Source: Burkholderiales bacterium (GTDB taxonomy: Bacteria; Pseudomonadota; Gammaproteobacteria; Burkholderiales; Burkholderiaceae_E). Taken from it: a stretch of DNA of 42,304 nt. Each line of letters starts with the position of its first letter. Position 1 is the first letter of the stretch. Made by a program: the position numbers and the translations under genes. Positions 1 through 7,393 of the stretch are shown piece by piece. The stretch is taken from the NCBI GenBank assembly GCA_029977705.1, contig JAPOKJ010000029.1, positions 1-42,304 of the forward strand, given 5' to 3'. The notes beneath the pieces were generated by a model that saw only the letters and a program-made list of their open reading frames with translations, was not told the origin of the DNA and did not search any database.

Positions 1-1073
1 CAGATGGGGCACCCTGTTTTCTCCAGCCAGCGCTGCGCCACGGACGCCTGCACGGCCGTGCCACCGCCCAGCGAGATCTTGAGGTGCGACCAGTCCACCC
101 GATCGACATCGGGATGATTGAGCAAGGCGTTGAACAAGGTGTTGACGGCCGGGAACGTGTGGAAGCGGTGCTGCGACAACTCTTTGAGCACGGCCGGAAT
201 GTCCCGCGGGTTGGGAATCAGCACGTTCATGCCACCGGTGCGCATGGACAGCATCATGTTCACCGTGAAGGCAAAGATGTGGTACAGCGGCAGAGCGCAG
301 ATGCTGGTGGATTGTTCGTTGGCGGGCACTCGCTGCATCACCGGACGATTCCACGCCTCGGACTGCAGCACGTTGGCCAGCAAATTGCGGTGCAGCAGCA
401 CGGCCCCCTTGGACACCCCCGTGGTGCCGCCGGTGTATTGCAGCACGGCCACATCGTCCGGTCCCATCTCGGGCTGCTGCAGGCGCAGCTGAGCCCCGCG
501 CGCCAAGGCTTCATTGAACCGCACGGCCGTGGGCAATTCGAATGCGGGCACCATCTTCTTGATGCGACGCACCACATGGTTAACCAACATGCCTTTGAGC
601 CAACCCAAACGATCGCCCATGGCACACAACACGATGTGCTTGACCGGCGTGTTGGCCAGACACTGTTGCAGCACAGTGCCAAAGTTCTCGATGATGACAA
701 TGGCCTTGGCGCCCGAATCCTTGAGCTGATGCTCCAGCTCGCGTGCGGTGTAAAGCGGATTGACGTTGACCACCACAAAGCCGGCGCGCAACACCGCCGC
801 CACCGCGATCGGGTACTGCAGCACGTTGGGCAACATGATGGCCACCCGGTCGCCTCGCACCAAGCCCAGCGACTGAAGATACGCCCCCAGCTGCTGGCTG
901 CGCTGGTCGAGTTCGGCAAAACTCAGGCGCCGACCCAGAAAGCTGTACGCCGGCCGTTCGGCGTAGCGCTCAAAGCTCTCTTGCATGAGTTCGACCAACG
1001 AGCGGTATCCGCTCGTGTCGATCTCGGCCGGCACACCCTCAGGATAGGCGCTCAACCAGGGGCGGTTCATCAT
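1..1073 (-). CDS. fadD: Long-chain fatty-acid-CoA ligase, N-terminal part (runs off the window)
   Basis: Activates fatty acids to acyl-CoA with ATP through an acyl-adenylate; probably peripheral on the inner membrane. About 357 residues are visible and the C-terminal third lies beyond base 1. The N-terminus (MMNRPWLSAYPEGVPAEID) is typical of FadD. The AMP-binding P-loop reads YTGGTTGVSKGAVLLH near residue 215, and a second family motif, LPLYHIFAFTVN, follows. The start ATG at 1073 shares its A with the pntB stop (TGATG), which suggests translational coupling; a second ATG at 1070 is possible. Leucine codon TTG is used more often here than in the genes to the right. Family assignment is firm; chain-length preference cannot be read from sequence. 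Confidence 0.9.
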   Translation of the reverse strand, partial: MMNRPWLSAYPEGVPAEIDTSGYRSLVELMQESFERYAERPAYSFLGRRLSFAELDQRSQQLGAYLQSLGLVRGDRVAIMLPNVLQYPIAVAAVLRAGFVVVNVNPLYTARELEHQLKDSGAKAIVIIENFGTVLQQCLANTPVKHIVLCAMGDRLGWLKGMLVNHVVRRIKKMVPAFELPTAVRFNEALARGAQLRLQQPEMGPDDVAVLQYTGGTTGVSKGAVLLHRNLLANVLQSEAWNRPVMQRVPANEQSTSICALPLYHIFAFTVNMMLSMRTGGMNVLIPNPRDIPAVLKELSQHRFHTFPAVNTLFNALLNHPDVDRVDWSHLKISLGGGTAVQASVAQRWLEKTGCPI

Positions 1074-2494
1074 CACTCGATGGCCTTGACCATGTCCTCG
1101 ACCACTTTCTTGGCGTCACCGAACACCATCATGGTCTTGTCCATGTAGAACAGCTCGTTGTCCAGGCCCGCGTAGCCAGCGGCCATGGAGCGTTTGTTGA
1201 CGATGACCGTCTTGGCCTTGTAGGCTTCCAAGATGGGCATCCCATAGATGGGGCTGCCTTTGGTGTGCGCTGCGGGGTTCACCACGTCGTTGGCTCCCAG
1301 GATGATGGCCACATCGGCCTGGCCGAATTCGGAGTTGATGTCCTCCATCTCGAACACCTGGTCATAGGGCACCTCGGCCTCGGCCAGCAGCACGTTCATG
1401 TGACCGGGCATGCGGCCAGCCACCGGGTGGATGGCGTACTTGACGCTGACGCCCTTGGCCGTCAGCTTGGCGGCCAGTTCCTTCACGGCATGCTGGGCGC
1501 GGGCCACGGCCAGGCCGTAGCCGGGCACGATCACCACGCTCTCGGCATTGCTGAGCAGGAAGGCGGCATCGTCGGCCGAACCGCTCTTGACCGGGCGCTG
1601 CTGCTGCGCTCCGGCAGCCACGGCCGCCTCGCCGCCGAAGCCGCCCAGGATCACGTTGAAGAAGGAGCGGTTCATCGCCTTGCACATGATGTACGAGAGG
1701 ATGGCGCCCGAGGATCCGACCAGCGAGCCGGCGATGATCAGCATGCTGTTGTTGAGCGAAAAGCCAATGCCCGCCGCTGCCCAGCCCGAATAGCTGTTGA
1801 GCATCGACACCACCACCGGCATGTCGGCGCCCCCGATCGGGATGATGATCAACACGCCCAGCACGAAGCTCAGGGCCAGCATGATCCAGAAGGCGGTGTG
1901 GCTTTCGGTGGCCGTGTACAGCAGGCCCATGGCCAGGGTGGCCAGCCCGAGGAACAGGTTGATCATGTGCTGGCCGGAGAACTGCACCGGCGCGCCCTGG
2001 AACAGGCGGAACTTGTACTTGCCCGACAGCTTGCCGAAGGCGATCACCGACCCGCTGAAGGTGATGGCGCCGATGGCCGCGCCCAGGAACAGTTCGAGCC
2101 GGTTGCCGTGCGGAATCGGTGCCCCCTTGGCGGTGATGCCGAAGGCAAAGGGTTCGGCCACCGCTGAGATCGCGATGAACACCGCCGCCAGGCCGATCAT
2201 GCTGTGCATGAAGGCAACCAGTTCCGGCATCTTGGTCATTTCGACGCGCTTGGCCATGATGGCGCCGGCGGCGCCGCCGATGACCAGCCCGACCAGCACA
2301 TAGACCATGCCCTGGCCGGCATCGCCAGACAGCTTGACGATCAGGGCTGCGGTGGTCAGCACCGCAATGGTCATGCCGATCATGCCGAACAGGTTGCCGC
2401 GGATCGAGGTGGTGGGATGGCTCAGACCCTTGAGGGCCTGGATGAAGCACACGCTCGCGATCAGGTAGAGCAGGGTGACGAGATTCATGGACAT
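1073..2494 (-). CDS. pntB: NAD(P) transhydrogenase subunit beta
   Basis: Membrane subunit of the proton-translocating transhydrogenase, which uses proton re-entry to move hydride from NADH to NADP+. At 473 residues it has the usual length. The first ~280 residues are mostly hydrophobic helices (domain II). The C-terminal NADP-binding domain III starts near residue 320 with VIVPGYGLAVARAQ and contains GRMPGHMNVLLAEA and the lid motif KRSMAAGYAG. The start at 2494 gives MSMNLVTLLYLIAS; the second Met at 2488 is also possible. It is the third gene of pntA1-pntA2-pntB and overlaps the next gene, fadD, by one base. It likely supplies NADPH for biosynthesis. Confidence 0.96.
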   Translation of the reverse strand: MSMNLVTLLYLIASVCFIQALKGLSHPTTSIRGNLFGMIGMTIAVLTTAALIVKLSGDAGQGMVYVLVGLVIGGAAGAIMAKRVEMTKMPELVAFMHSMIGLAAVFIAISAVAEPFAFGITAKGAPIPHGNRLELFLGAAIGAITFSGSVIAFGKLSGKYKFRLFQGAPVQFSGQHMINLFLGLATLAMGLLYTATESHTAFWIMLALSFVLGVLIIIPIGGADMPVVVSMLNSYSGWAAAGIGFSLNNSMLIIAGSLVGSSGAILSYIMCKAMNRSFFNVILGGFGGEAAVAAGAQQQRPVKSGSADDAAFLLSNAESVVIVPGYGLAVARAQHAVKELAAKLTAKGVSVKYAIHPVAGRMPGHMNVLLAEAEVPYDQVFEMEDINSEFGQADVAIILGANDVVNPAAHTKGSPIYGMPILEAYKAKTVIVNKRSMAAGYAGLDNELFYMDKTMMVFGDAKKVVEDMVKAIE

Positions 2495-2557
2495 GAGGAC
2501 GATCCTATACAGGTCTGGTGCTTGTCATTGGGGCCGCGGCCGCTGCGGCCGCTTTGC

Positions 2558-2872
2558 TCAACCCGCCTTGGGCGAGTTGGCAGGCGCCTTCTTCTTGAAC
2601 ATCTCAAGCATGCGGCGTGTGACGAGGAAACCGCCAAAGACATTGACCGCTGCCAGTGCCACCGCCAGCACGCCCATGGTCTTGGCAAAGCCGCCTTCGG
2701 TGAGCGCCGCAGCCAGCATGGCGCCCACGATGACGATCGCCGAGATCGCATTGGTGACCGCCATCAGGGGCGTGTGCAGGGCAGGCGTCACGGTCCAGAC
2801 CACGTGGTAGCCCACATAGATGGCCAGGACAAAGATGATCAGATTGGTGATGGTCGGGCTGATGAGTTCCAT
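2558..2872 (-). CDS. pntAB: NAD(P) transhydrogenase subunit alpha part 2 (membrane segment)
   Basis: A 104-residue membrane protein equivalent to the C-terminal hydrophobic segment of E. coli PntA, encoded separately in many alphaproteobacteria and betaproteobacteria. Three to four hydrophobic helices are visible: LIIFVLAIYVGYHVVW, an AISAIVIVGAMLAAAL segment and VLAVALAAVNVFGGFLV. A basic tail ending MLEMFKKK follows. It lies 49 bp downstream of pntA1 and 63 bp upstream of pntB. The gap before pntB contains a short GC-rich palindrome (GCGGCCGC repeated around 2533-2553), which could form an intra-operon hairpin. The start at 2872 has an upstream GGATCC-rich stretch and is the only sensible ATG. 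Confidence 0.93.
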   Translation of the reverse strand: MELISPTITNLIIFVLAIYVGYHVVWTVTPALHTPLMAVTNAISAIVIVGAMLAAALTEGGFAKTMGVLAVALAAVNVFGGFLVTRRMLEMFKKKAPANSPKAG

Positions 2873-2921
2873 GGGGGATCCTCGGGTTCTCGAAAAGGGG
2901 GCGAAAGGCGCATCAAGCCGG

Positions 2922-4052
2922 TCAGGGCTTGAGCACGGTCCCGTCGCGGCACATCAGGCAGGCGGCGACGATGTCGTCTTCCAGGTCGATGTGCAACTGG
3001 GCGTCCTTGTTGATGACCAGCTTCAGGAAGTCCTGGACATTGCGGGCATACAGGGCCGAAGCATCGGCCCCGACCATGGCCGGCAGGTTGGTCTCGCCCA
3101 CCAGATGCACGCCATGCCGGGTGACGGTCTTGCCGGCTTCGGTCAGGGGACAGTTGCCGCCAACCCCGCCGGGGCCGCGACCGGCGGCGATGTCGACGAT
3201 CACGGATCCCGGCTTCATGGCCTTGACCATGTCCTCGGTGATCAGTGTCGGGGCCGGACGACCCGGAATCAATGCGGTGGAAATCACCACATCGGCCTGG
3301 GCGACCCGCTTGGCCACCTCGATCTTCTGGCGGTCGAGCCAGCTTTGCGGCATCGGACGGGCATAGCCGCCCACACCCTCGGCGGCTTCCTTCTCCTCGG
3401 GGGTCTCGTAGGGCACATCGATGAACTTGGCGCCCAGCGATTCGACCTGCTCCTTGACCGAGGGCCGGACGTCGGAGGCCTCGATGACCGCACCCAGGCG
3501 CTTGGCGGTGGCAATGGCCTGCAGCCCGGCCACGCCCACACCCAGGATGACCACGCGCGCCGCCTTGACGGTACCGGCGGCGGTCATCAGCATCGGGAAG
3601 AAGCGCTGGTAGATGTTGGCCGCCAGCACCACCGCCTTGTATCCGGCGATATTGGCCTGCGACGACAGCACGTCCATGCTCTGGGCACGCGTGGTGCGCG
3701 GTGCCGCCTCGAGTGCGAAGGCGGTCAGGCCTGCGCCGGCCAGCTTGGCCAGGCCCTCCTTGTCGAAGGGATTGAGCATGCCCACCAGGGCGGCACCCTG
3801 TTTCATCTGGGCCAGTTCGGCCTCGCTGGGAGAAGTGACGCGCAGCACCAGTTCGGCCCCCAGGGCCTCGGCGGCCGTGCCAATGCTGGCACCCACGGAC
3901 TGGTAGGCTGCATCGGTCTGGCTCGAGGCCAGTCCGGCATTGCTCTGGACGATCACCTGGTGACCTGCGGCTACCAGTTTCTTGACGGTTTCGGCCGTGG
4001 CGGCGACGCGGGTTTCCCCGGCGCGCGACTCAGCGGGAACGCCGATGCGCAT
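2922..4052 (-). CDS. pntAA: NAD(P) transhydrogenase subunit alpha part 1 (NAD-binding domain I)
   Basis: Soluble NAD(H)-binding domain I of the transhydrogenase, 376 residues. The N-terminus MRIGVPAESRAGETRVA is the standard alanine-dehydrogenase/PntA start. The nucleotide-binding glycine motif VVILGVGVAGLQA sits near residue 170 and is followed by EASDVRPSVKEQ; further on are DIAAGRGPGG and GNCPLTEAGKTV. The open frame continues upstream to 4709, but that extension runs through nudJ on the other strand. The start at 4052 is chosen because it matches the family and has a good ribosome-binding site (GGGAGCAG) just before it. First gene of pntAA-pntAB-pntB, divergent from nudJ. Confidence 0.95.
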   Translation of the reverse strand: MRIGVPAESRAGETRVAATAETVKKLVAAGHQVIVQSNAGLASSQTDAAYQSVGASIGTAAEALGAELVLRVTSPSEAELAQMKQGAALVGMLNPFDKEGLAKLAGAGLTAFALEAAPRTTRAQSMDVLSSQANIAGYKAVVLAANIYQRFFPMLMTAAGTVKAARVVILGVGVAGLQAIATAKRLGAVIEASDVRPSVKEQVESLGAKFIDVPYETPEEKEAAEGVGGYARPMPQSWLDRQKIEVAKRVAQADVVISTALIPGRPAPTLITEDMVKAMKPGSVIVDIAAGRGPGGVGGNCPLTEAGKTVTRHGVHLVGETNLPAMVGADASALYARNVQDFLKLVINKDAQLHIDLEDDIVAACLMCRDGTVLKP

Positions 4053-4083
4053 GTTCTGCTCCCTCGCAAACTTCTGATCCGGC

Positions 4084-4112
4084 TTTATATCACGCTTCAG
4101 GGGCCGTCCGAA
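4084..4112 (-). promoter_or_regulatory. Candidate sigma-70 promoter of the pnt operon
   Basis: On the minus strand TATAAA (4089-4084) lies 17 bp downstream of a weak -35, TTCGGA (4112-4107). It would start transcription about 25 nt before the pntAA ATG at 4052. The -10 matches 5 of 6 consensus bases and the -35 matches 3 of 6, so this is plausible by position only. Confidence 0.35.
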
Positions 4113-4116
4113 CCCG

Positions 4117-4145
4117 CTGGCGCCCCGGCCCGGGGCATCTAGAAT
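4117..4145 (+). promoter_or_regulatory. Candidate sigma-70 promoter of the nudJ-mnmA-tetR operon
   Basis: A -10-like TAGAAT (4140-4145) lies 17 bp after CTGGCG (4117-4122), 27 bp before the nudJ ATG. The -10 matches 5 of 6 bases and the -35 matches 3 of 6. It sits nearly back to back with the pnt promoter candidate in the 120-bp divergent gap. Confidence 0.33.
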
Positions 4146-4172
4146 ACGGCCTTTGCAGCAAGGATTGGCCCG

Positions 4173-4715
4173 ATGGCCCGTTTGTGGAAACCCAGCGTCA
4201 CCGTCGCCGCACTCATCGAGCGCGAGGGACGTTTTCTGATGGTGCGCGAGCAGACCGCCGATGGCCTGCGCCTGAACCAGCCGGCCGGTCATCTCGACCC
4301 GGGTGAGAGCCTGGTGCAGGCGGTGGCCCGCGAGGCACTCGAGGAAACCGCCCATCGGGTCCGTCCCGAGCACCTGGTGGGCATCTACATGGCGCGCTAC
4401 CAGCGCCAGCGCAAGCCTGCCGACCTGCAGGAGGACCCGGACGCGGACAGCAGCGGCACGGTCGATGTCACCTTTCTGCGTTTTGCCTTTGCCTGCCGGG
4501 TCGAGGCAACGGAGGCCGGCCGGGCACTGGATGAGGGCATCGTTGAGGCGGTCTGGCTGACCCCGGAGCAGATCCGCGCCTGTCGCGCCATGCATCGCAG
4601 CGAACTGGTGCTGCGCTCGCTCGAGGATCATCTGGCCGGTTGTCGCCAAGGGCTGGACTTGATTCATACCGATCCGGCCTGCATCTATCCTTTTGGACAG
4701 GGCGGACAATCATGA
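4173..4715 (+). CDS. nudJ: NudJ-like Nudix hydrolase
   Basis: Nudix pyrophosphohydrolase of 180 residues. The Nudix box runs from G39 (GHLDPGE) through R53-E54 to E57-E58, giving the metal-binding REx2EE core; the later conserved glycine is alanine (A60). In E. coli NudJ (YmfB) hydrolyses nucleoside di- and triphosphates and HMP-PP, and its gene is next to mnmA as here. The box is preceded by a short beta-rich segment ([16 protein letters not shown]). The start at 4173 follows an AGGA site. The last codon overlaps mnmA by four bases (ATGA). The fairly long C-terminal tail (residues ~150-180) has no recognised domain. Confidence 0.88.
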   Translation: MARLWKPSVTVAALIEREGRFLMVREQTADGLRLNQPAGHLDPGESLVQAVAREALEETAHRVRPEHLVGIYMARYQRQRKPADLQEDPDADSSGTVDVTFLRFAFACRVEATEAGRALDEGIVEAVWLTPEQIRACRAMHRSELVLRSLEDHLAGCRQGLDLIHTDPACIYPFGQGGQS

Positions 4716-5824
4716 AGGACGGCGCACGAGGTCGGGTGGTGGTGGGTTTGTCGGGTGGCGTGGACTCGGCGGTGTCGGCCTACCTGCTCAAGCAGCAGGG
4801 CTACGAGGTCATCGGCGTGTTCATGAAGAACTGGGAAGACGATGACGACTCCGAGTACTGCTCGACCCGCGAGGACTGGGTCGATGCAGCAGCTGTCGCC
4901 GATCGCCTCGAGATCGAGATCGACGCCGTCAACTTCGCGGCCGAGTACAAGGACCGGGTGTTTGCCGATTTCCTGCGCGAGTACTCGGCCGGCCGCACAC
5001 CCAACCCCGACGTGCTGTGCAATGCCGAGATCAAGTTCAAGGCCTTTCTCGACCATGCCATGGCGCTGGGGGCCGAGAAGATCGCCACCGGCCACTATGC
5101 CCGGGTGCGCGAGGTGGCAGGCGCGGACGGGGGCTCGCGCTTCGAGCTGCTCAAGGGCCTGGACCCGTCCAAGGATCAGAGTTATTTCCTGCACCGCCTG
5201 AACCAGGCGCAGATGAGCAAGGTGCTGTTTCCGGTGGGTGAACTGCACAAATCGGAGGTGCGCCGCATTGCCATGGAGATCGGCCTGGGCAATGCCCAGA
5301 AGAAGGACTCCACCGGCATCTGCTTCATCGGCGAGCGCCCTTTTCGCGAGTTTCTCAACCGTTACCTGCCCACCCAGCCCGGGCCGATTCTCGACGAGCA
5401 CGGCCATCAGATTGGCGAGCATGTCGGCCTGTCGTTCTACACCCTGGGCCAGCGCAAGGGCATCGGCATCGGCGGCATGAAGCAGGGCTCGGGTGATCCC
5501 TGGTTCGTGGCCCGCAAGGACCTGGCCGCCAATGCGCTGTATGTGGTGCAGGGCCACGACCACCCCTGGCTGCTGTCACGGCGCCTGAGTGCCGATCACC
5601 TGAGCTGGGTGTCCGGTGACGCGCCATCGGCCGATCAGCCGCTGGCGGCCAAGACGCGTTACCGCCAGAGCGACGCGACCTGCACCCTCGAATCGGTGCA
5701 GGGCGATGATTTCGCGCTTCAATTCGATGCCCCCCAGTGGGCGGTCACCCCCGGCCAGAGCGCCGTGCTGTACCAGGGCGAGGTCTGTCTCGGGGGCGGC
5801 CTGATCGCCGCGTCGGTGGCCTGA
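4712..5824 (+). CDS. mnmA: tRNA-specific 2-thiouridylase MnmA
   Basis: Adds sulfur to U34 of tRNA-Lys, -Glu and -Gln using ATP and persulfide sulfur. The 370-residue protein has the PP-loop SGGVDS at residues 14-19. The two catalytic cysteines are C103 (in [12 protein letters not shown]) and C204 (in [12 protein letters not shown]). The frame is open further upstream, but the ATG at 4712 overlaps the nudJ stop as ATGA and gives the usual family N-terminus. A tetR gene follows 3 bp after the stop, so nudJ-mnmA-tetR is probably one transcript. Nothing unusual in length or motifs. Confidence 0.97.
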   Translation: MKDGARGRVVVGLSGGVDSAVSAYLLKQQGYEVIGVFMKNWEDDDDSEYCSTREDWVDAAAVADRLEIEIDAVNFAAEYKDRVFADFLREYSAGRTPNPDVLCNAEIKFKAFLDHAMALGAEKIATGHYARVREVAGADGGSRFELLKGLDPSKDQSYFLHRLNQAQMSKVLFPVGELHKSEVRRIAMEIGLGNAQKKDSTGICFIGERPFREFLNRYLPTQPGPILDEHGHQIGEHVGLSFYTLGQRKGIGIGGMKQGSGDPWFVARKDLAANALYVVQGHDHPWLLSRRLSADHLSWVSGDAPSADQPLAAKTRYRQSDATCTLESVQGDDFALQFDAPQWAVTPGQSAVLYQGEVCLGGGLIAASVA

Positions 5825-5827
5825 GCC

Positions 5828-6448
5828 ATGGGCCGGCCCGCAGGCGTGAGCGGCGCCGATACCCTTGCCGCGATCCGCAAGGCGGCCATCGCGCGCATCG
5901 ACCGCTTCGGCTACGAGGCGATGAACCTGCGTGACCTGGCCGCCGACGTCAACATCCGGGTCGGGTCGCTCTACAACCATGTACCGAACAAGCAGGAGTT
6001 TCTCGCCGGCCTGCTCGAGGACATCATGCGCGAGTTGCTGGCTGATCTGGACCAGCAGGTGGCGGGCCTGAGCGACCCGGAGCAGTGCCTGCTGCAATTC
6101 GTGCGCTTTCACATCGCCTGGCACACCGCGCGGCGCGCCGAGGTCTTCATCGGCAACAGTGAGCTGCGCAGTCTTTCAGCGCCGCAGTACGCGCGTGTCA
6201 TCGCGCTGCGCAGGCGCTACGAGACCTATCTGAGGAACCTGTTGCTGCGCGGGCGCAAGGCGGGTGTCTGGCAGTTTGAGGACGCCAGGGTCACCACCTA
6301 TGCCCTGCTCGCCATGCTCACCGGCATCGCGCACTGGTACCGGCCCGATGGCCGGCTCAGCCAGGCTCGCCTGATCAGGCTGTACGAGCAGATGGTGCAG
6401 CGCCTGCTGAAGCCCGGCGGAACTTGTTCAGGCTCCCCGCGTGCATGA
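5828..6448 (+). CDS. TetR-family transcriptional regulator
   Basis: One-component regulator of 206 residues. The N-terminal helix-turn-helix spans about residues 15-60 and ends in the family-typical LRDLAADVNIRVGSLYNHVPNKQEFL. The helical C-terminal part would bind an unknown ligand, perhaps an acyl-CoA. It starts 3 bp after mnmA and converges on the catabolic operon, sharing its last 74 bp with the 3' end of the lyase gene (6375-6448). Proximity makes it a candidate regulator of the ligase/carboxylase/lyase operon and the divergent transporter. A TetR-sized palindrome at 12542-12554 in their shared promoter region would be a fitting operator. That link is inference. Confidence 0.87.
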   Translation: MGRPAGVSGADTLAAIRKAAIARIDRFGYEAMNLRDLAADVNIRVGSLYNHVPNKQEFLAGLLEDIMRELLADLDQQVAGLSDPEQCLLQFVRFHIAWHTARRAEVFIGNSELRSLSAPQYARVIALRRRYETYLRNLLLRGRKAGVWQFEDARVTTYALLAMLTGIAHWYRPDGRLSQARLIRLYEQMVQRLLKPGGTCSGSPRA

Positions 6449-7361
6449 TGCGGCCGGCCAGCGGATGGCCGATGATGCGCTCGGCCTCGCCTGCCGCCTC
6501 GATCAGGGCGTCCAGATCGATACCGGTACGGATGCCCATTTCCTCGGCCATGAACACGATGTCCTCGGTGCACACGTTGCCGGCGCTGGCACTGCTGTGG
6601 CCTGCAAAGGGGCAGCCGCCCAGGCCCGCCACAGAAGCATCGAACAGGTCGATGCCCATCGTCATGGCGGCATAGACATTGGCCAGGCCGCTGCCACGGG
6701 TGTCGTGCAGGTGCAGGCCGATGCGCAGCTCGGGATACGCTTCGCGCACCATGCCCACCAGCCGGGTCAGCCGGCCGGGCACGGCCCAGCCGACGGTATC
6801 GGCCAGGTACAGGCAGGGCAGGGTGACGCCTTCCTCACGGCACATCGCCATGATGCGATGGACCCAGGACAGGGTCTTTTCGGGAGTAATTTCGCCCTCG
6901 AGGTTGCAGCCGAAGGCGGTCATCAGGTAGGCCGAGTGGATCGGCAGGCCGGCATCACGGTACATGCTGATCCAGCGCCGCTGGCCCTCGAGCATCTCGG
7001 TGGCATTGCGGCCATTGTTGTGCTGGCTGAACTGGTCCGAGGTGTAGAAGTAGAGGTTGGCCTTCATGTCCACGCCGGTGGCGGCCTGGGCGCGTGCAAA
7101 GCCTGATTCATTGAGCCACAGGCCGGTGTAGAGCACACCCGGCTTGCGCCGGATGGCGGCGAACCAGTCCTCGGAGTCCGCCATCTGCGGCACCTTGGTC
7201 TTGGACACGAAGGAGGCCACCTGGATCTGCGGGAGACCTGTTTCGGCAAGCATCTCGACCAGGCGCACCCGGTCGGCCAGCGGATAGGCCTTTTTCTCGA
7301 ACTGGAAGCCCTCGCGCGGACCTTCCTCGTGGATTTCGATCTGGCGGGGAAGGTCGGACAT
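6375..7361 (-). CDS. Hydroxymethylglutaryl-CoA lyase-like protein (DRE-TIM metallolyase)
   Basis: Likely cleaves a 3-hydroxy-3-methylglutaryl-CoA-type substrate to acetyl-CoA plus a keto acid. It has 328 residues and aligns along the HMG-CoA lyase fold. The N-terminal metal motif reads EEGPREGFQFE, where the family usually has PRDG. The SFVS segment is present, the HxH metal site reads GLHLHDTRGSG (usually HFHDTYG), and the C-terminal signature is AGLGGCPFAGHS with the catalytic cysteine and a later Asn (AGNVCTED). The Asp-to-Glu change is seen in homocitrate-synthase-type relatives, so the substrate may differ from HMG-CoA. The start at 7361 follows GGAGAC. Last gene of the operon, 32 bp after the biotin carboxylase gene. 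Its last 25 codons overlap tetR. Confidence 0.82.
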   Translation of the reverse strand: MSDLPRQIEIHEEGPREGFQFEKKAYPLADRVRLVEMLAETGLPQIQVASFVSKTKVPQMADSEDWFAAIRRKPGVLYTGLWLNESGFARAQAATGVDMKANLYFYTSDQFSQHNNGRNATEMLEGQRRWISMYRDAGLPIHSAYLMTAFGCNLEGEITPEKTLSWVHRIMAMCREEGVTLPCLYLADTVGWAVPGRLTRLVGMVREAYPELRIGLHLHDTRGSGLANVYAAMTMGIDLFDASVAGLGGCPFAGHSSASAGNVCTEDIVFMAEEMGIRTGIDLDALIEAAGEAERIIGHPLAGRIMHAGSLNKFRRASAGAAPSARTA

Positions 7362-7393
7362 GGCAGGTCTCCGTGAGTGGGGGTGCTGTGCGA

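Noticed and set aside
84-1148. 354-codon plus-strand open frame at the left edge
   Set aside because: Antisense to the fadD-like gene, whose minus-strand reading frame is open to the window edge with clear ligase motifs.
3150-3200. Apparent insertion GPGGVGG in PntAA next to GNCPLTEAG
   Set aside because: Relative to E. coli it looks inserted, but I believe it is common in betaproteobacterial PntAA, so it is not reported as odd.
4053-4709. N-terminal extension of pntAA by 219 codons
   Set aside because: It lies antisense to nudJ, has no homology to PntA, and a good ribosome-binding site and family-typical start are at 4052.
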